A stretch of DNA of 64,000 bases from Acinetobacter sp. (GTDB lineage: Bacteria > Pseudomonadota > Gammaproteobacteria > Pseudomonadales > Moraxellaceae): NCBI GenBank assembly GCA_031277915.1, contig JAITLL010000076.1:1-64000 (forward strand). The letters run 5' to 3'. The position numbers and the translations under genes are program-made. A model generated the notes under the pieces. It worked only from the letters and a program-made list of their open reading frames with translations, was not told the DNA's origin and searched no databases. Positions 55,087-64,000 of this stretch are shown here, in pieces (within the stretch, counting starts at the first letter, position 1; the number at the start of each line of letters is the position of its first letter).

Positions 55087-56487
55087 TTATTCATGCTCGT
55101 TGTGTTGAGGAGCATTGTATTTAAAACCTTTGGTTTTGTAAGCAAGGTAACCTACACCAATTACTGCCCAAGCTAAGCCAATTTGTAAAGCAAGCTTGTC
55201 AATTTCTAACCACATTAGGAACACACTGGCAAAACCAAGCGTTGGTACAATAATATAATTAATAATATCTTTAATAGATTTGTTTTTACCATCTCTAAGC
55301 GCATAGCGTGAAATTACAGAGAAGTTTACAAAACTAAAAGCAGTTAAGGCCCCGAAACTAATTAAGTTAACAATATGTTCAAGGTCTAAAAAGCCAGCAG
55401 ATAACGCAACTACACCAACAATAAGAATGTTGTAAGTTGGAGTGTGTAGTCTTGGGCTAATATGACCGAATAACTTTTTATTGATAACGCCATCACGTCC
55501 CATTACATACATTAAACGAGATACGCCAGCATGTGCTGAAATACCTGATGCCATTACCGCAACCACAGCAAAGTATAAAACTAATGTTTTAAATGCAATG
55601 CTACCAATTGCTGCAACCATCACAGGTTGTGATTCATCTAACGGCTTAAAGTAAGTCATTGGATTGCTTGGAAAATACAACTGGATAAAATAAGTACTTA
55701 TAATAAAAATGACACCAGCAAGAAGTGCTGTTGAAAAAATCGCTTTTGGAAGCGTTCTTTCAGCATCTTTTGTTTCTTCGGCAAGTGAAGATAAAGCATC
55801 AAAACCTGTAAAAGAAAAGCATAGTACCGTTGCACCACCAATCAAAGCACTAATAGAAGTCATGTCACTCCAAAAAGGAGTGAGTGACCATAATTCGGCT
55901 TTATCTGGATTAAGCGTACCATCAGCATATACACCTTGAGTAAGCAGAGTATAAACTTGATAAACAAAGTAAAAAATAACACCAAGTTGGATAACTACAA
56001 TTGTACTGTTAAAGCGAGCAACGAAACGTGCACCAAATAAGTTAATAACAGTCATTAATACAGTTAAGCCAATTACCCATAGCCAGTTATTTACTTCTGG
56101 AAACAAAGCTCTTAAATAAATATCGGCCAAAATGATATTGACGAGCGGTGAAAGTAGATAGTCTAGCCAAGATGACCAACCCACCATAAAACCAACATTA
56201 GGGTGAATTGACTTTTGGGCATAGGTGTATGCTGACCCTGAAGAAGGATAGCGTTTGATCATGTGTCCATAACTGATCGACGTCAATAAAATCGCAACTA
56301 ACGCAAAAATATAAGAAGTAGGTACATGACCACTACTTCGTTCTGATACTAAACCAAAAGTATCAAATAAAGTTAATGGCTGAATATAAGCTAAACCAAT
56401 AATAATGATGTGCCAAAGCACAAGATTCTTTTGAAGTTTAGCTGTTGGTTTAGTCCCAGATAAGTTTGTCAACGGCGTTATCCTCAT
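55087..56487 (-). CDS. APC-family amino acid/polyamine permease
   Basis: A 466-residue inner membrane carrier with 12 hydrophobic helices. The segment GHMIKRYPSSGSAYTYAQKS matches the helix 2-3 region of APC carriers, and CFSFTGFDALSSLAEETKDA with AERTLPKAI is the helix 6-7 block. The family moves amino acids, polyamines or related amines. No metabolic gene nearby fixes the substrate; the Fe-alcohol dehydrogenase gene lies 250 nt upstream on the same strand beyond a terminator. Confidence 0.83.
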   Translation of the reverse strand: MRITPLTNLSGTKPTAKLQKNLVLWHIIIIGLAYIQPLTLFDTFGLVSERSSGHVPTSYIFALVAILLTSISYGHMIKRYPSSGSAYTYAQKSIHPNVGFMVGWSSWLDYLLSPLVNIILADIYLRALFPEVNNWLWVIGLTVLMTVINLFGARFVARFNSTIVVIQLGVIFYFVYQVYTLLTQGVYADGTLNPDKAELWSLTPFWSDMTSISALIGGATVLCFSFTGFDALSSLAEETKDAERTLPKAIFSTALLAGVIFIISTYFIQLYFPSNPMTYFKPLDESQPVMVAAIGSIAFKTLVLYFAVVAVMASGISAHAGVSRLMYVMGRDGVINKKLFGHISPRLHTPTYNILIVGVVALSAGFLDLEHIVNLISFGALTAFSFVNFSVISRYALRDGKNKSIKDIINYIIVPTLGFASVFLMWLEIDKLALQIGLAWAVIGVGYLAYKTKGFKYNAPQHNEHE

Positions 56488-56672
56488 AATCGTTGATCAA
56501 GGATCAGCTTGGTGTTAAGGATCGTTTGAGACGAACGATCCCCCCTACATAAAAGATAAAGTGCGCCAATCTATCCTAAATTGATGCAAAATGTCAGTAC
56601 TTTCGTAGATTTTTTAGCAAATTTTTTGCCATATTTCCAAAGAAAATGATGAATAAAAATTCATAGATATAA

Positions 56673-56706
56673 AAAAGGTCTGATTTGTTATAAAAATCAG
56701 ACCTTT
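56673..56706 (-). terminator. Terminator after the iron alcohol dehydrogenase gene
   Basis: AAAGGTCTGATTT and AAAATCAGACCTTT form a long stem with T runs at both ends, about 30 nt past the stop codon. Confidence 0.85.
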
Positions 56707-56736
56707 AAGTTTTGCTTTAAATATCTAAAACTTAAG

Positions 56737-57921
56737 TTACCAAGCTTTTTGTAAGATCTCGCGTATATCTTTTAAGCTTGCTTCCTTAGGATTATAAATA
56801 ATAGAGCCATCATTTAGTGCTTTTTCTGCAACTTCATCAAGCTGGGCTTCAGTAACCTTACCAGTTTCGCGCAAGGTGCGTGGTAACTTGGTTAGGCTAA
56901 ATAAGCGATCACGCATTGCTAAAATGGTTGTAATTGCTCGATCTGCACGTTGGGTTGCTGGAGTTTGTGCATAGATATCTGCACCAGCTAAAGGTAATAG
57001 TAACTCACCAATTTTCTGACCATTTACTTGTTTATTGTATTCAAGAACATAAGGTAAGAATAGATTCATACATAAACCGTGGGGCAGGTGGGCGACCGCG
57101 CCTAATGCATGTCCTAAAGAGTGGATAAGACCTACCATCGAATTGGAAAATGCAATACCTGCCATTGTAGAAGCTTGTGCGAGCTCTAAACGACCTTGCG
57201 AGTCATTTGGATTTTCTAAAACGTTAAATAGATTTTCACTAATCTTTTTAATACCAGCACTTGCATAGGCATCGCTGAGTGGATTGGCTGCCATGCAGGT
57301 ATATGCTTCGACACAATGCGTTAACGCATCCATACCAGTCATTGCAGTCAAGTGAGGCGGCAATGTTAATGTCATACGTGGATCTAAGATTGCAGCATGC
57401 GGCATTAAGTAATATGAAGCGAATGCCAATTTAACATTCTTTTGTGTGTCGGAAACCACAGCAACCATAGTTACTTCTGAACCTGTACCAGATGTGGTCG
57501 GAATCACAAAAAATGGCTTTAATGGTTTTGGTAGGTTATGAGCACCAGAATATTGAAGAAGGTCATTTCCACCTTCAGAAACTAAAATATTAGTTGCTTT
57601 AGAAGTGTCTATAACTGAACCACCACCTACAGCGATAATCGCGTCACATTTATTTGTACGATAAGCTTCGGCAGCAAGACGGACAACCTCCAGACTTGAG
57701 TCTGGTGGAACATCATCAAAAACATGACCAATCACAGTATCCGTCGTGCTAAATGCTGCTTCAATAGGGTTTAGTAGGCCATTTGCGCGAACACCTTTAT
57801 CCGTAATGATAAGAGGACGTTTTGCACCTAAAGTTGCAAGTTCAAATGGAATATGTTCTAAAGCAGCATTACCGGCAATGACTTTTACAGGACAAAAAAA
57901 TTCGTAATATGGTTTAGCCAT
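56737..57921 (-). CDS. Iron-containing alcohol dehydrogenase
   Basis: A 394-residue group III alcohol dehydrogenase. The NAD-binding stretch is AVGGGSVIDTSKATNI; metal-binding residues are in MTGMDALTHCVEAYTCMAAN and GLIHSLGHALGAVAHLPHG. Such enzymes interconvert alcohols and aldehydes in the cytoplasm with Fe2+ or Zn2+. It starts one nt after the stop of an SCP2-like gene and is therefore translationally coupled to it. Substrate unknown. Confidence 0.92.
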   Translation of the reverse strand: MAKPYYEFFCPVKVIAGNAALEHIPFELATLGAKRPLIITDKGVRANGLLNPIEAAFSTTDTVIGHVFDDVPPDSSLEVVRLAAEAYRTNKCDAIIAVGGGSVIDTSKATNILVSEGGNDLLQYSGAHNLPKPLKPFFVIPTTSGTGSEVTMVAVVSDTQKNVKLAFASYYLMPHAAILDPRMTLTLPPHLTAMTGMDALTHCVEAYTCMAANPLSDAYASAGIKKISENLFNVLENPNDSQGRLELAQASTMAGIAFSNSMVGLIHSLGHALGAVAHLPHGLCMNLFLPYVLEYNKQVNGQKIGELLLPLAGADIYAQTPATQRADRAITTILAMRDRLFSLTKLPRTLRETGKVTEAQLDEVAEKALNDGSIIYNPKEASLKDIREILQKAW

Positions 57922-57922
57922 G

Positions 57923-58456
57923 TTATGCGCTCCGCTTGAAGTAAGACTTAGCTACTTTTAAGTAAATATTTGCAGCTTCGTTGAATTTTTCTTTTAGGGT
58001 GAGTTCGGTTGGATATTCTTTAACTGCCAGTGATGCTACCAATTTCGGTAAAATGAGAGATTCCATTTTATTAAGGCAGCGCACTAAACGAATTGCTGCA
58101 GATACATCACCATCAGCAATCATGCGATCATTTGCAAATGCTTGAGCGGTACTTTCCTGAAATGAAAAAACCAAAAATGCATGGGTTACATGCTTAAAAG
58201 TAATGGTTAAATCAGGCTTTTTTTCCGCTCTCTTAAGCAGTTCTAATTGTTTATCTTCTGTCACTCGGGCAAAAAATGCTGGTCCATTAGGGAAAACATT
58301 CATTGAAAGTACAAAATGAACAGGAAATTTAGACACTTCCTCTTGTATTTCACTATCTACTTGGCTCGCCATGACTAAGCCACGACCAACAACATCCATC
58401 ATGAGCTTAACGTAGGCAAGTTGCAGAGTGGGCTTTACAGCTTTTGTCGAAATCAC
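57923..58456 (-). CDS. SCP2-like hypothetical protein
   Basis: A 177-residue protein without signal peptide or membrane helix. PDLTITFKHVTHAFLVFSFQ followed by RMIADGDVSAAIRLVRCLNK resembles the SCP2 sterol/lipid carrier fold, in which the final helix covers a hydrophobic tunnel. The start is GTG at 58456, preceded by AAGAAGGGA. It is upstream of, and coupled to, the iron alcohol dehydrogenase gene, so it may bring a hydrophobic alcohol or aldehyde to that enzyme. The family call is tentative. Confidence 0.62.
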   Translation of the reverse strand: MISTKAVKPTLQLAYVKLMMDVVGRGLVMASQVDSEIQEEVSKFPVHFVLSMNVFPNGPAFFARVTEDKQLELLKRAEKKPDLTITFKHVTHAFLVFSFQESTAQAFANDRMIADGDVSAAIRLVRCLNKMESLILPKLVASLAVKEYPTELTLKEKFNEAANIYLKVAKSYFKRSA

Positions 58457-58537
58457 TTGCTATCCCTTCTTAAAATTATGCAAAAAGCAAATTTAGAGCA
58501 ATTACTCTAATATGTTTTTATTCCATCACAAAGTCAT

Positions 58538-59191
58538 TTATTCAAATTTGACTTCAGGGTCATTAAAGTACCCAGAGGCCATAATATACTGAATAAAGTC
58601 CTGACAAAGTTGTTCAAATAATGGATATGGAGTCACCAAATCTTGTATGCGGACCATTTCCAAACCTGCATAACCACATGGATTAATGGTTTGAAAACCT
58701 ATTAATGCACAGTCCAAGTTTAGGGCTAAACCGTGATAACTACGTCCACGGCGAATTTTGAAGCCTAAGGAACCGATTTTTCTGTCATTTACGTATACGC
58801 CTGGGGCATCGGGTTTTGCATATGCTTCAATGTTGTATTTCTTTAATATATCTATCATAAATTGTTCAGCAAAACTGACCAGTGTCCGTACATTCCACTT
58901 CAGACGATTAAGATCAAACATGAAGTAAGCAACGAGTTGACCTGGTCCATGCCATGTCACTTGTCCACCTCGGTCGGTTTGAACCACAGGAATGTTTGAT
59001 GGAATTAGAATATGTTCGGGCTTTCCTGCCTGACCTTGAGTTAGAACTTCGTGATGCTGGAGTAACCACAGCTCGTCGGGTGTATTTTCATCACGTTCAT
59101 TGGTTAGGGTTTTCATTAATTCGAATTTGCTTTGATAATCTTGTAACTCGTTCCATTGCCGAATGATCAAGTTGGGTTTATCAAGGCTCAT
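58538..59191 (-). CDS. lipB: Octanoyltransferase LipB
   Basis: A 217-residue enzyme that transfers octanoate from acyl carrier protein to lipoyl domains, the first step of lipoate attachment. The signature DRGGQVTWHGPGQLVAYFM is at 73-91, the catalytic Lys138 in RKIGSLGFKIRRG and the acyl-Cys172 in NPCGYAGLEMV. It lies downstream of ybeD on the same strand, the common order, but lipA does not follow it here. Confidence 0.95.
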   Translation of the reverse strand: MSLDKPNLIIRQWNELQDYQSKFELMKTLTNERDENTPDELWLLQHHEVLTQGQAGKPEHILIPSNIPVVQTDRGGQVTWHGPGQLVAYFMFDLNRLKWNVRTLVSFAEQFMIDILKKYNIEAYAKPDAPGVYVNDRKIGSLGFKIRRGRSYHGLALNLDCALIGFQTINPCGYAGLEMVRIQDLVTPYPLFEQLCQDFIQYIMASGYFNDPEVKFE

Positions 59192-59342
59192 TAGAATATA
59201 TTCCTATATGTTAGTTTAAGCTGCGCCCAGTTAATATCTACAAGATAAAAGCCGAAAACCCTGTAATTTTAAAGGATTTTATAAGAGTAATTCTAAATAT
59301 TTGTATTGTTTTTTTCGCGGTTATTTGGTTTTTTTTCAAAAA

Positions 59343-59375
59343 AATACCACAGTGAGTGTACCTGACTGTGGTATT
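59343..59375 (-). terminator. Hairpin after ybeD
   Basis: AATACCACAGT and ACTGTGGTATT form an 11-bp stem between ybeD and lipB. It has an 11-nt loop and only a short T run, so partial read-through into lipB is possible. Confidence 0.6.
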
Positions 59376-59392
59376 GATTAAAGAACTTAAAA

Positions 59393-59680
59393 TTAAAGCG
59401 CAGTTCTAATCTGCGGACAAGCAGCCAAGTCAGCATAAAGTGCATGAACTTGCTCTAATTCTTCAAAGCGCAATTGTGCTGTTAAAGAATGATACTTGCC
59501 GGTGCGAGATTCTTGAACTTTTAATGTTGCATCATCAAAGTCTGGGAAATGTTTCACCAAAATATCGACTACAGCAACACGTAATTCTTCACCCGCATCG
59601 CCAATAAGTTTAATTGGATAATCCATCGGAAATACCCAAAGATGTTCTTGTAGTTCGCGAGATGGAGTGCGGTCTAACAT
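59393..59680 (-). CDS. ybeD: YbeD/DUF493 family protein
   Basis: A 95-residue ferredoxin-like alpha/beta protein with the typical pieces LWVFPMDYPIKLIGDAGEEL, VQESRTGKYHSLTAQLRF and LYADLAACPQIRTAL. In many proteobacteria it stands next to lipB, as here, and has an ACT-like regulatory fold of unknown ligand. GAGGTAAC is just before its ATG. Confidence 0.92.
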   Translation of the reverse strand: MLDRTPSRELQEHLWVFPMDYPIKLIGDAGEELRVAVVDILVKHFPDFDDATLKVQESRTGKYHSLTAQLRFEELEQVHALYADLAACPQIRTAL

Positions 59681-59698
59681 AAGTTACCTCATGATTTG

Positions 59699-59727
59699 AA
59701 ACGCCTGCATTATCGCAGGCGTTTATA
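59699..59727 (-). terminator. Terminator after rpoD
   Basis: AAACGCCTGC and GCAGGCGTTT pair around ATTATC, with T residues on both sides. Confidence 0.85.
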
Positions 59728-59777
59728 GCTCTATCTACTAAATGGGGCTTGGTTTTGAAATTTCAAGCTTTCAAAAC

Positions 59778-61664
59778 TTAGTCATTTTCTAAGAAAGAAC
59801 GTAAGTGTTCAGAGCGAGAAGGGTGGCGTAATTTACGTAATGCTTTCGCCTCGATTTGACGAATACGTTCACGTGTTACATCAAACTGTTTACCCACTTC
59901 TTCTAAAGTATGATCGGTTGGCATATCAATACCAAAACGCATTTTTAATACTTTAGCTTCACGCTCAGTTAAGTTTTCTAAAACTTCACGAGTCGCTTCT
60001 TTTAAGCCTTCTGAAGTCGCAGCATCAATTGGAGAAGTGATGTTCTGGTCTTCAATAAAGTCCCCAAGATGAGAATCTTCATCATCACCGATTGGAGTTT
60101 CCATTGAAATTGGTTCTTTAGCAATTTTAAGAACTTTACGAACTTTAACTTCGTCCATTTCTAAACGTTCACCTAGCTCTTCTGGCGTAGGTTCACGGCC
60201 CATTTCCTGTAATAATTGACGCGATACACGGTTAATCTTGTTAATCGTTTCAATCATGTGTACAGGAATACGAATTGTACGTGCCTGATCGGCAATAGAA
60301 CGGGTAATTGCCTGACGAATCCACCAAGTCGCATAAGTCGAGAATTTATAACCACGACGATATTCAAACTTGTCTACAGCTTTCATCAAACCAATGTTCC
60401 CTTCTTGAATCAAGTCAAGGAACTGTAAACCACGGTTGGTATATTTTTTCGCAATTGAAATTACCAAACGAAGGTTGGCTTCTACCATTTCTTTTTTCGC
60501 ACGACGAGCTTTGGCTTCACCAATAGCCATGCGTTTAGAAATATCTTTAATTTCAGCAACGCTTAAATTAAGTTCTTTCTCAATATCTGCAATCTTTTGC
60601 TGGAATGCTAAAACATCTGGGCGAACTTTTTCTAAATGAGCCTTAATTTCTGCAGGTGCTTTAGCAATTTGTTCATCTAACCAAGCTGGGTTAGATTCCT
60701 GTTTAGGGAAAGATGTACGGAATTGGGTGCGATCCATACGGCCACGACGTACTGCATAACGCATAATTTCACGTTCATTGGCGCGAATGTGCTCATGCGT
60801 TCCGCGAATCATTTCTGAAATGATGTCAAATAAACGAGGAGTAAATTTAAACATCATAAACACGGTTGCTAAAGACTCAAGTGCTTCATTTGCTTCACGG
60901 CTATTACGACCATGTTTTTCGATCACATTTTTTGTTTGCGCCCATGCTGCTTCTAATTCGGTAAAACGAACTTTTGCAACTTCTGGGTCTGGACCTGAAT
61001 CACCTTCAGAGTCATCATCGCCTTCAGATTCTTCTTCTTCATCGTCATCATCAAGCTTAACTTCTTTTGTTGATGTTGAAGATGATTCTTCCTCTTCCTC
61101 AAGCTCTGCAACGTCTTCTAAAACTTCAGGAATCTCTTCATCTGTTTCAGGATCAAGATAACCAGATAAAATATCGGCAAGACGACGTTCGCCAGTTAAA
61201 AAATCATTATATTCTTTTAATACAACTTCAACCGCATTTGGCCAGTAAGCGATTGAATTCAGGACATCACGAATCCCTTCTTCAATACGTTTGGCAATGC
61301 TGATTTCACCTTCACGGGTTAATAGTTCTACTGTACCCATTTCACGCATGTACATACGTACAGGGTCTGTCGTACGTCCAGGCTCATTTTCAACCGATGC
61401 AAGTACGGCAGCAGCTTCTTCTTCAGCAACTTCATCGGCTGTGTCAGTTGACTCACCGAACATAGTATCGTCAGATTCAGGTGCACGCTCGTGTACAGGA
61501 ATACCAACGTCTTGAAGCATTTGAATAATGTCTTCAATCTGTTCGCTTTCAGTAATCGAGTCCGGCAGATGATCGTTAACCTCAGCGTAAGTTAAGTAAC
61601 CTTGTTCTTTGCCTCGGCTAATCAGAGCCGCTACTTGAGAAGTAGGGGAATGCATATCGCTCAT
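59778..61664 (-). CDS. rpoD: RNA polymerase primary sigma factor RpoD (sigma-70)
   Basis: A 628-residue sigma factor. Region 1.1 is at the N-terminus, region 1.2 contains [20 protein letters not shown], a long acidic non-conserved region runs from about 175 to 235 (runs of E and D with Ser), region 2 reads [20 protein letters not shown] and [20 protein letters not shown], and region 4 ends [20 protein letters not shown]. It directs transcription from -35/-10 promoters such as those suggested in this window. It is transcribed alone toward ybeD. Confidence 0.97.
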   Translation of the reverse strand: MSDMHSPTSQVAALISRGKEQGYLTYAEVNDHLPDSITESEQIEDIIQMLQDVGIPVHERAPESDDTMFGESTDTADEVAEEEAAAVLASVENEPGRTTDPVRMYMREMGTVELLTREGEISIAKRIEEGIRDVLNSIAYWPNAVEVVLKEYNDFLTGERRLADILSGYLDPETDEEIPEVLEDVAELEEEEESSSTSTKEVKLDDDDEEEESEGDDDSEGDSGPDPEVAKVRFTELEAAWAQTKNVIEKHGRNSREANEALESLATVFMMFKFTPRLFDIISEMIRGTHEHIRANEREIMRYAVRRGRMDRTQFRTSFPKQESNPAWLDEQIAKAPAEIKAHLEKVRPDVLAFQQKIADIEKELNLSVAEIKDISKRMAIGEAKARRAKKEMVEANLRLVISIAKKYTNRGLQFLDLIQEGNIGLMKAVDKFEYRRGYKFSTYATWWIRQAITRSIADQARTIRIPVHMIETINKINRVSRQLLQEMGREPTPEELGERLEMDEVKVRKVLKIAKEPISMETPIGDDEDSHLGDFIEDQNITSPIDAATSEGLKEATREVLENLTEREAKVLKMRFGIDMPTDHTLEEVGKQFDVTRERIRQIEAKALRKLRHPSRSEHLRSFLEND

Positions 61665-62022
61665 CTTTGCTTACTCTTTGTTGAATCTGTGGCAGTGAAA
61701 AACCGTGCATGATAGCACAATTTGCTTGAAATGTTTTGGCTTTGATCGATGACCGTTAAATAAAAAATATCTTTGAATTCACGACTATTTTTTGAATATT
61801 GGGCTAAAATCATTTTTTTCAAGTTTAAATCATAGAAAAATTTGTATAAATCTTTGCTTATCGAAAGATTATGGTGTTTTATAAATACACAATTTTTTGG
61901 GCGAAAAAAAGTACAAATGAGCAATTAAATGAAAAAAATATAAATAAAACTTGACAAGGAAAAGTAAGAAAGATAAATAGCGGCTAGACCCATTCACATT
62001 TTTTCATTATGAGGTAGTTTTA
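61665..62022. other. Divergent promoter region rpoD / PA3496-type gene
   Basis: About 360 nt, strongly AT-rich. On the + strand TTGACA at 61951-61956 is a perfect -35 with the weak -10 TAAATA at 61974-61979 after 17 nt, possibly the promoter for the next gene. An 87-codon minus-strand ORF overlapping the rpoD start has no conserved features and was not called. Confidence 0.45.
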
Positions 62023-62229
62023 GTGTCTTCTACAGATTTTGAACTAGATGATAACTACGGCGATGATGATGATGTCGGTTTTGATGAGTCATCAGGCAAA
62101 ATCAGTGCAAAAGAATCGTTGGAAAAGCGTAGATTAATTGATGATCTATTGGCACAGCGTCGTTTAGAGCGTGAGTTAAAAGATTTCGATTATGATTTAG
62201 ACGACGATGATCTTGATGATGAAGACTGA
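62023..62229 (+). CDS. PA3496-family small acidic protein
   Basis: A 68-residue, very acidic protein (DDNYGDDDDVGFDESS; DYDLDDDDLDDED) with a basic helix in the middle (SLEKRRLIDDLLAQRRLERE). It matches the PA3496 family, named from a proposed role in envelope integrity. It has no membrane helix. The start is GTG at 62023, with GAGGTAG upstream. It is 72 nt from the UPF0149 gene, possibly one transcript. Confidence 0.8.
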   Translation: MSSTDFELDDNYGDDDDVGFDESSGKISAKESLEKRRLIDDLLAQRRLERELKDFDYDLDDDDLDDED

Positions 62230-62301
62230 TCAAAACTAAATAGGGCATCGTCGGCTTAAGTGCTATGCTATCGTCAATTTCTTTTAAAGTCAGGTAACAC
62301 A

Positions 62302-62826
62302 ATGAGTGCATTAGATTTAGACCAGTTAAGTGAATATCTAGATGGAGACCACAATGAGTATGGTTTAGATTTTGCTGCAACTCATGGTTTTTTGTGTGCA
62401 ATTGCAGTAGGTCCTCAATTTGACCGTTGGTTAGATGAATTATTTGATAGTAACCATAAAAAGGTTCCTACAGAGATCATTCAGCAAATCAAGCTTTGGT
62501 TAGAATCGATTCGTCAAGATTTAGCAAATGAAAATGGAATTGAATTTCCATTTGAAGTTGAGGAAGCGGATGTTGAGTCAAGCCTAGGCGATTGGAGTGT
62601 TGGTTTTGTTGATGCAATGTTCTTAAACGAAGAAGCATGGTTTGCTCCTGAGTATGAAGAGCAATTGGTTGATTTAACTTTACCGATCATGGTTTTTAGT
62701 GGAATTGATGACGAAGATCCACAGATGGAATCTTTCCGTCGCAATGGACAGTTAATGGATGAACTGGCAGAAGAAATTCCAGATAATTTAAATGAATTAT
62801 ATTTGATGTATCATACTCCAAATTAA
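62302..62826 (+). CDS. UPF0149 (YecA/YgfB-like) family protein
   Basis: A 174-residue acidic helical protein. LDQLSEYLDGDHNEYGLDFA, ATHGFLCAIAVGP and the later FVDAMFLNEEAWFAPEYEEQ match the YgfB/YecA family. It has no SEC-C zinc tail, which some longer members carry. The ATG at 62302 has CAGGTAAC upstream; the in-frame start 42 nt earlier is not needed. Biochemical function is unknown. Confidence 0.85.
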   Translation: MSALDLDQLSEYLDGDHNEYGLDFAATHGFLCAIAVGPQFDRWLDELFDSNHKKVPTEIIQQIKLWLESIRQDLANENGIEFPFEVEEADVESSLGDWSVGFVDAMFLNEEAWFAPEYEEQLVDLTLPIMVFSGIDDEDPQMESFRRNGQLMDELAEEIPDNLNELYLMYHTPN

Positions 62827-62848
62827 TTTATTAGAAGAAATAATAAAT

Positions 62849-62874
62849 AACGTCCTTTCTAGGGCGTTTTTTAT
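62849..62874 (+). terminator. Terminator after the UPF0149 gene
   Basis: AACGTCC and GGGCGTT (one G-T pair) flank TTTCTA and run into six T residues. Confidence 0.75.
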
Positions 62875-63080
62875 GCTTTGGCTTTTTTAATTGATTAAAG
62901 AATTAAGCAGTCTTTTTTTAAGATTTTATCTTAAATTTAAAGCTTTAATCAGGATGTTGAATGAGTTGTTTTCATAATCTGGTGGAGCTTGTGTTAAAAG
63001 TTTCAAAACTAGCTTTCAGTGAATGAATCAGTTTTGAAGGGCTATGTAGCCAAAATATTTTTATTGTTTAGTTTTTCTAC

Positions 63081-63113
63081 AAAAAGGCATTTAGAAAACT
63101 AAATGCCTTTTTA
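63081..63113 (-). terminator. Terminator after trhO
   Basis: AAAAAGGCATTTAG and CTAAATGCCTTTTT form a perfect 14-bp stem with an AAAA loop and T runs, just past the trhO stop. Confidence 0.92.
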
Positions 63114-63120
63114 TTAAAAA

Positions 63121-64000
63121 TTATAAACGTTTGCGTTTTGCAGCAGCAATTTGTGACTGACGCATACGGAAACCAGCTTTTTGCTTCTCAGTTGTTTTGT
63201 CGATACAGTAAACACAAGAAACACCATGTTCATAGCTTGGAAGTGCAGACTCTTCAGGAGTTAAAGGCCAGCCACAAGCATGACATTTAATGTTTGCACC
63301 TTCTTCAACACCATGTGTTACCGCAGTACGTCCATCAAATACAAAACATTCACCTTCCCAAAGGCTTTCATCGGCTGGAGTTTCTTCTAAGTATTTAAGA
63401 ATACCGCCTTTGAGGTGATAAACCTCTGTAAATCCTTCCTGAAGAAGTAAAGATGTTGATTTTTCACAGCGAATACCGCCAGTACAGAACATCGCAATTT
63501 TTTTATCTTTGTGCTGTTCTAACTCTTTCTTAACGTATTCAGGAAACTCGCGGAATGTTTCCGTTTTAGGGTCAATTGCACCTTTGAATGTACCCGCTTT
63601 ATATTCATAGTCATTGCGTGTGTCGATCAAGATAACATCATCACGTGCAATTAAATCATTCCACTCTTTAGGATCAAGATAGTGACCTACTAAATCACGA
63701 GGTTTTACTTCTACCCCTAAAGTGACGATTTCGTTTTTAAGTTTGATTTTCATTTTACGGAAAGGTTTATCAGAGCTATGAGATTCTTTATATTCCATAG
63801 CGTTAAAACCTTCGTTTAGCAAAAATTGATGAAGTGCATCAATTCCTTTACGGTCACCAGCAACGGTGCCATTAATTCCTTCACCTGCTACAATTAGAGT
63901 TCCACAAAGGTTGATTGTTTTCACTAAGTCTAAAAGACGTTGTTGAAGATCGGTAGGATCTTGAACTTCTTTAAATTGATATAGTGCTGCAACAACCCAA
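63121..64000 (-). CDS. trhO: tRNA uridine(34) hydroxylase TrhO, rhodanese-like (5' end outside window)
   Basis: The frame is open to the window edge (WVVAALYQFKEVQDPTDLQQ before the first possible start), so the N-terminus is missing by a few residues. About 292 residues are visible: an N-terminal acylphosphatase-like domain (GTLIVAGEGINGTVAG), a rhodanese domain with active Cys in AMFCTGGIRCEKST, and a C-terminal Cys-rich tail (CHAC and CVYC pairs) likely to bind zinc. TrhO (YceA) makes 5-hydroxyuridine at the tRNA wobble position. Confidence 0.93.
   Translation of the reverse strand, partial: WVVAALYQFKEVQDPTDLQQRLLDLVKTINLCGTLIVAGEGINGTVAGDRKGIDALHQFLLNEGFNAMEYKESHSSDKPFRKMKIKLKNEIVTLGVEVKPRDLVGHYLDPKEWNDLIARDDVILIDTRNDYEYKAGTFKGAIDPKTETFREFPEYVKKELEQHKDKKIAMFCTGGIRCEKSTSLLLQEGFTEVYHLKGGILKYLEETPADESLWEGECFVFDGRTAVTHGVEEGANIKCHACGWPLTPEESALPSYEHGVSCVYCIDKTTEKQKAGFRMRQSQIAAAKRKRL

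Noticed and set aside
60778-61161. 127-codon + strand ORF inside rpoD
   Set aside because: Serine-rich antisense shadow of the acidic rpoD region.
61661-61924. 87-codon minus-strand ORF overlapping the rpoD start
   Set aside because: No recognised motif, AT-rich composition, lies in the promoter region and overlaps the rpoD ATG; a chance ORF.
62102-62401. 99-codon minus-strand ORF across the PA3496-type and UPF0149 genes
   Set aside because: Antisense to two supported genes, no conserved features.

Overview
The window is a stretch of chromosome from a low-G+C gammaproteobacterium, almost certainly Acinetobacter of the A. calcoaceticus-baumannii complex. The evidence is a pmrCAB lipid A modification operon, an adeI-adeJ-adeK efflux operon, a DcaP-type porin and many typical Acinetobacter housekeeping genes. 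The PmrB protein differs at a number of places from the A. baumannii ATCC 17978 sequence as I remember it, so a sister species of the complex is possible. No phage, transposon, IS element, CRISPR array or replication origin is visible. Two genes run off the ends: thrH (left) and trhO (right).

Layout. 0-12 kb is accessory metabolism: thrH, a FadL-type porin, an NAD(P)H oxidoreductase facing an AraC regulator, a fatty acid desaturase behind a PaaX-like regulator, uppP, a quinone oxidoreductase between two pseudogenes (an AraC regulator and hchA), a tRNA-Arg(CCU), and an aromatic amino acid permease. 12-20 kb holds prpF, ispA, a YjbR protein, an SPFH/NfeD pair, a patatin lipoprotein, an acyltransferase, a siderophore-type MFS carrier and dcaP. 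21-26 kb is pmrCAB with a convergent PAP2 phosphatase. 26-37.6 kb has amtB, a LysR/AEC-transporter divergent pair, a J-domain protein, an AT-rich two-gene cassette (RipA-like membrane protein plus 5'-nucleotidase), valS, and three small enzymes or unknowns. 37.6-48 kb runs leftward: a ybjQ-like remnant, adeK, adeJ, adeI, a second PAP2 phosphatase, a Gcr-family membrane protein and ispB. 48-64 kb is mostly core: rplU-rpmA, lolA, serS, cysG, trmL, an HxlR/flavodoxin pair, an APC permease, an iron alcohol dehydrogenase pair, lipB, ybeD, rpoD, a PA3496-type protein, a UPF0149 protein and trhO.

How the genes work together. Much of the window concerns the cell envelope: isoprenoid carrier supply (ispA, ispB, uppP), lipid A phosphoethanolamine addition (pmrC), lipoprotein export (lolA), two PAP2 membrane phosphatases, acyltransferase and patatin enzymes, porins and an RND pump. 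The most interesting regulatory reading is that the PAP2 gene convergent to pmrB carries a promoter with exactly the same geometry as the PmrA-type promoter in front of pmrC (TTTAAG-N5-TTTAAG, then 10 nt, then a -10-like hexamer), so it is probably a further member of the PmrA regulon. The second PAP2 gene is only 24 nt from adeI and sits behind a perfect 24-bp palindrome, so it probably leads the adeIJK operon. All functional calls come from reading protein motifs; no database search was possible.
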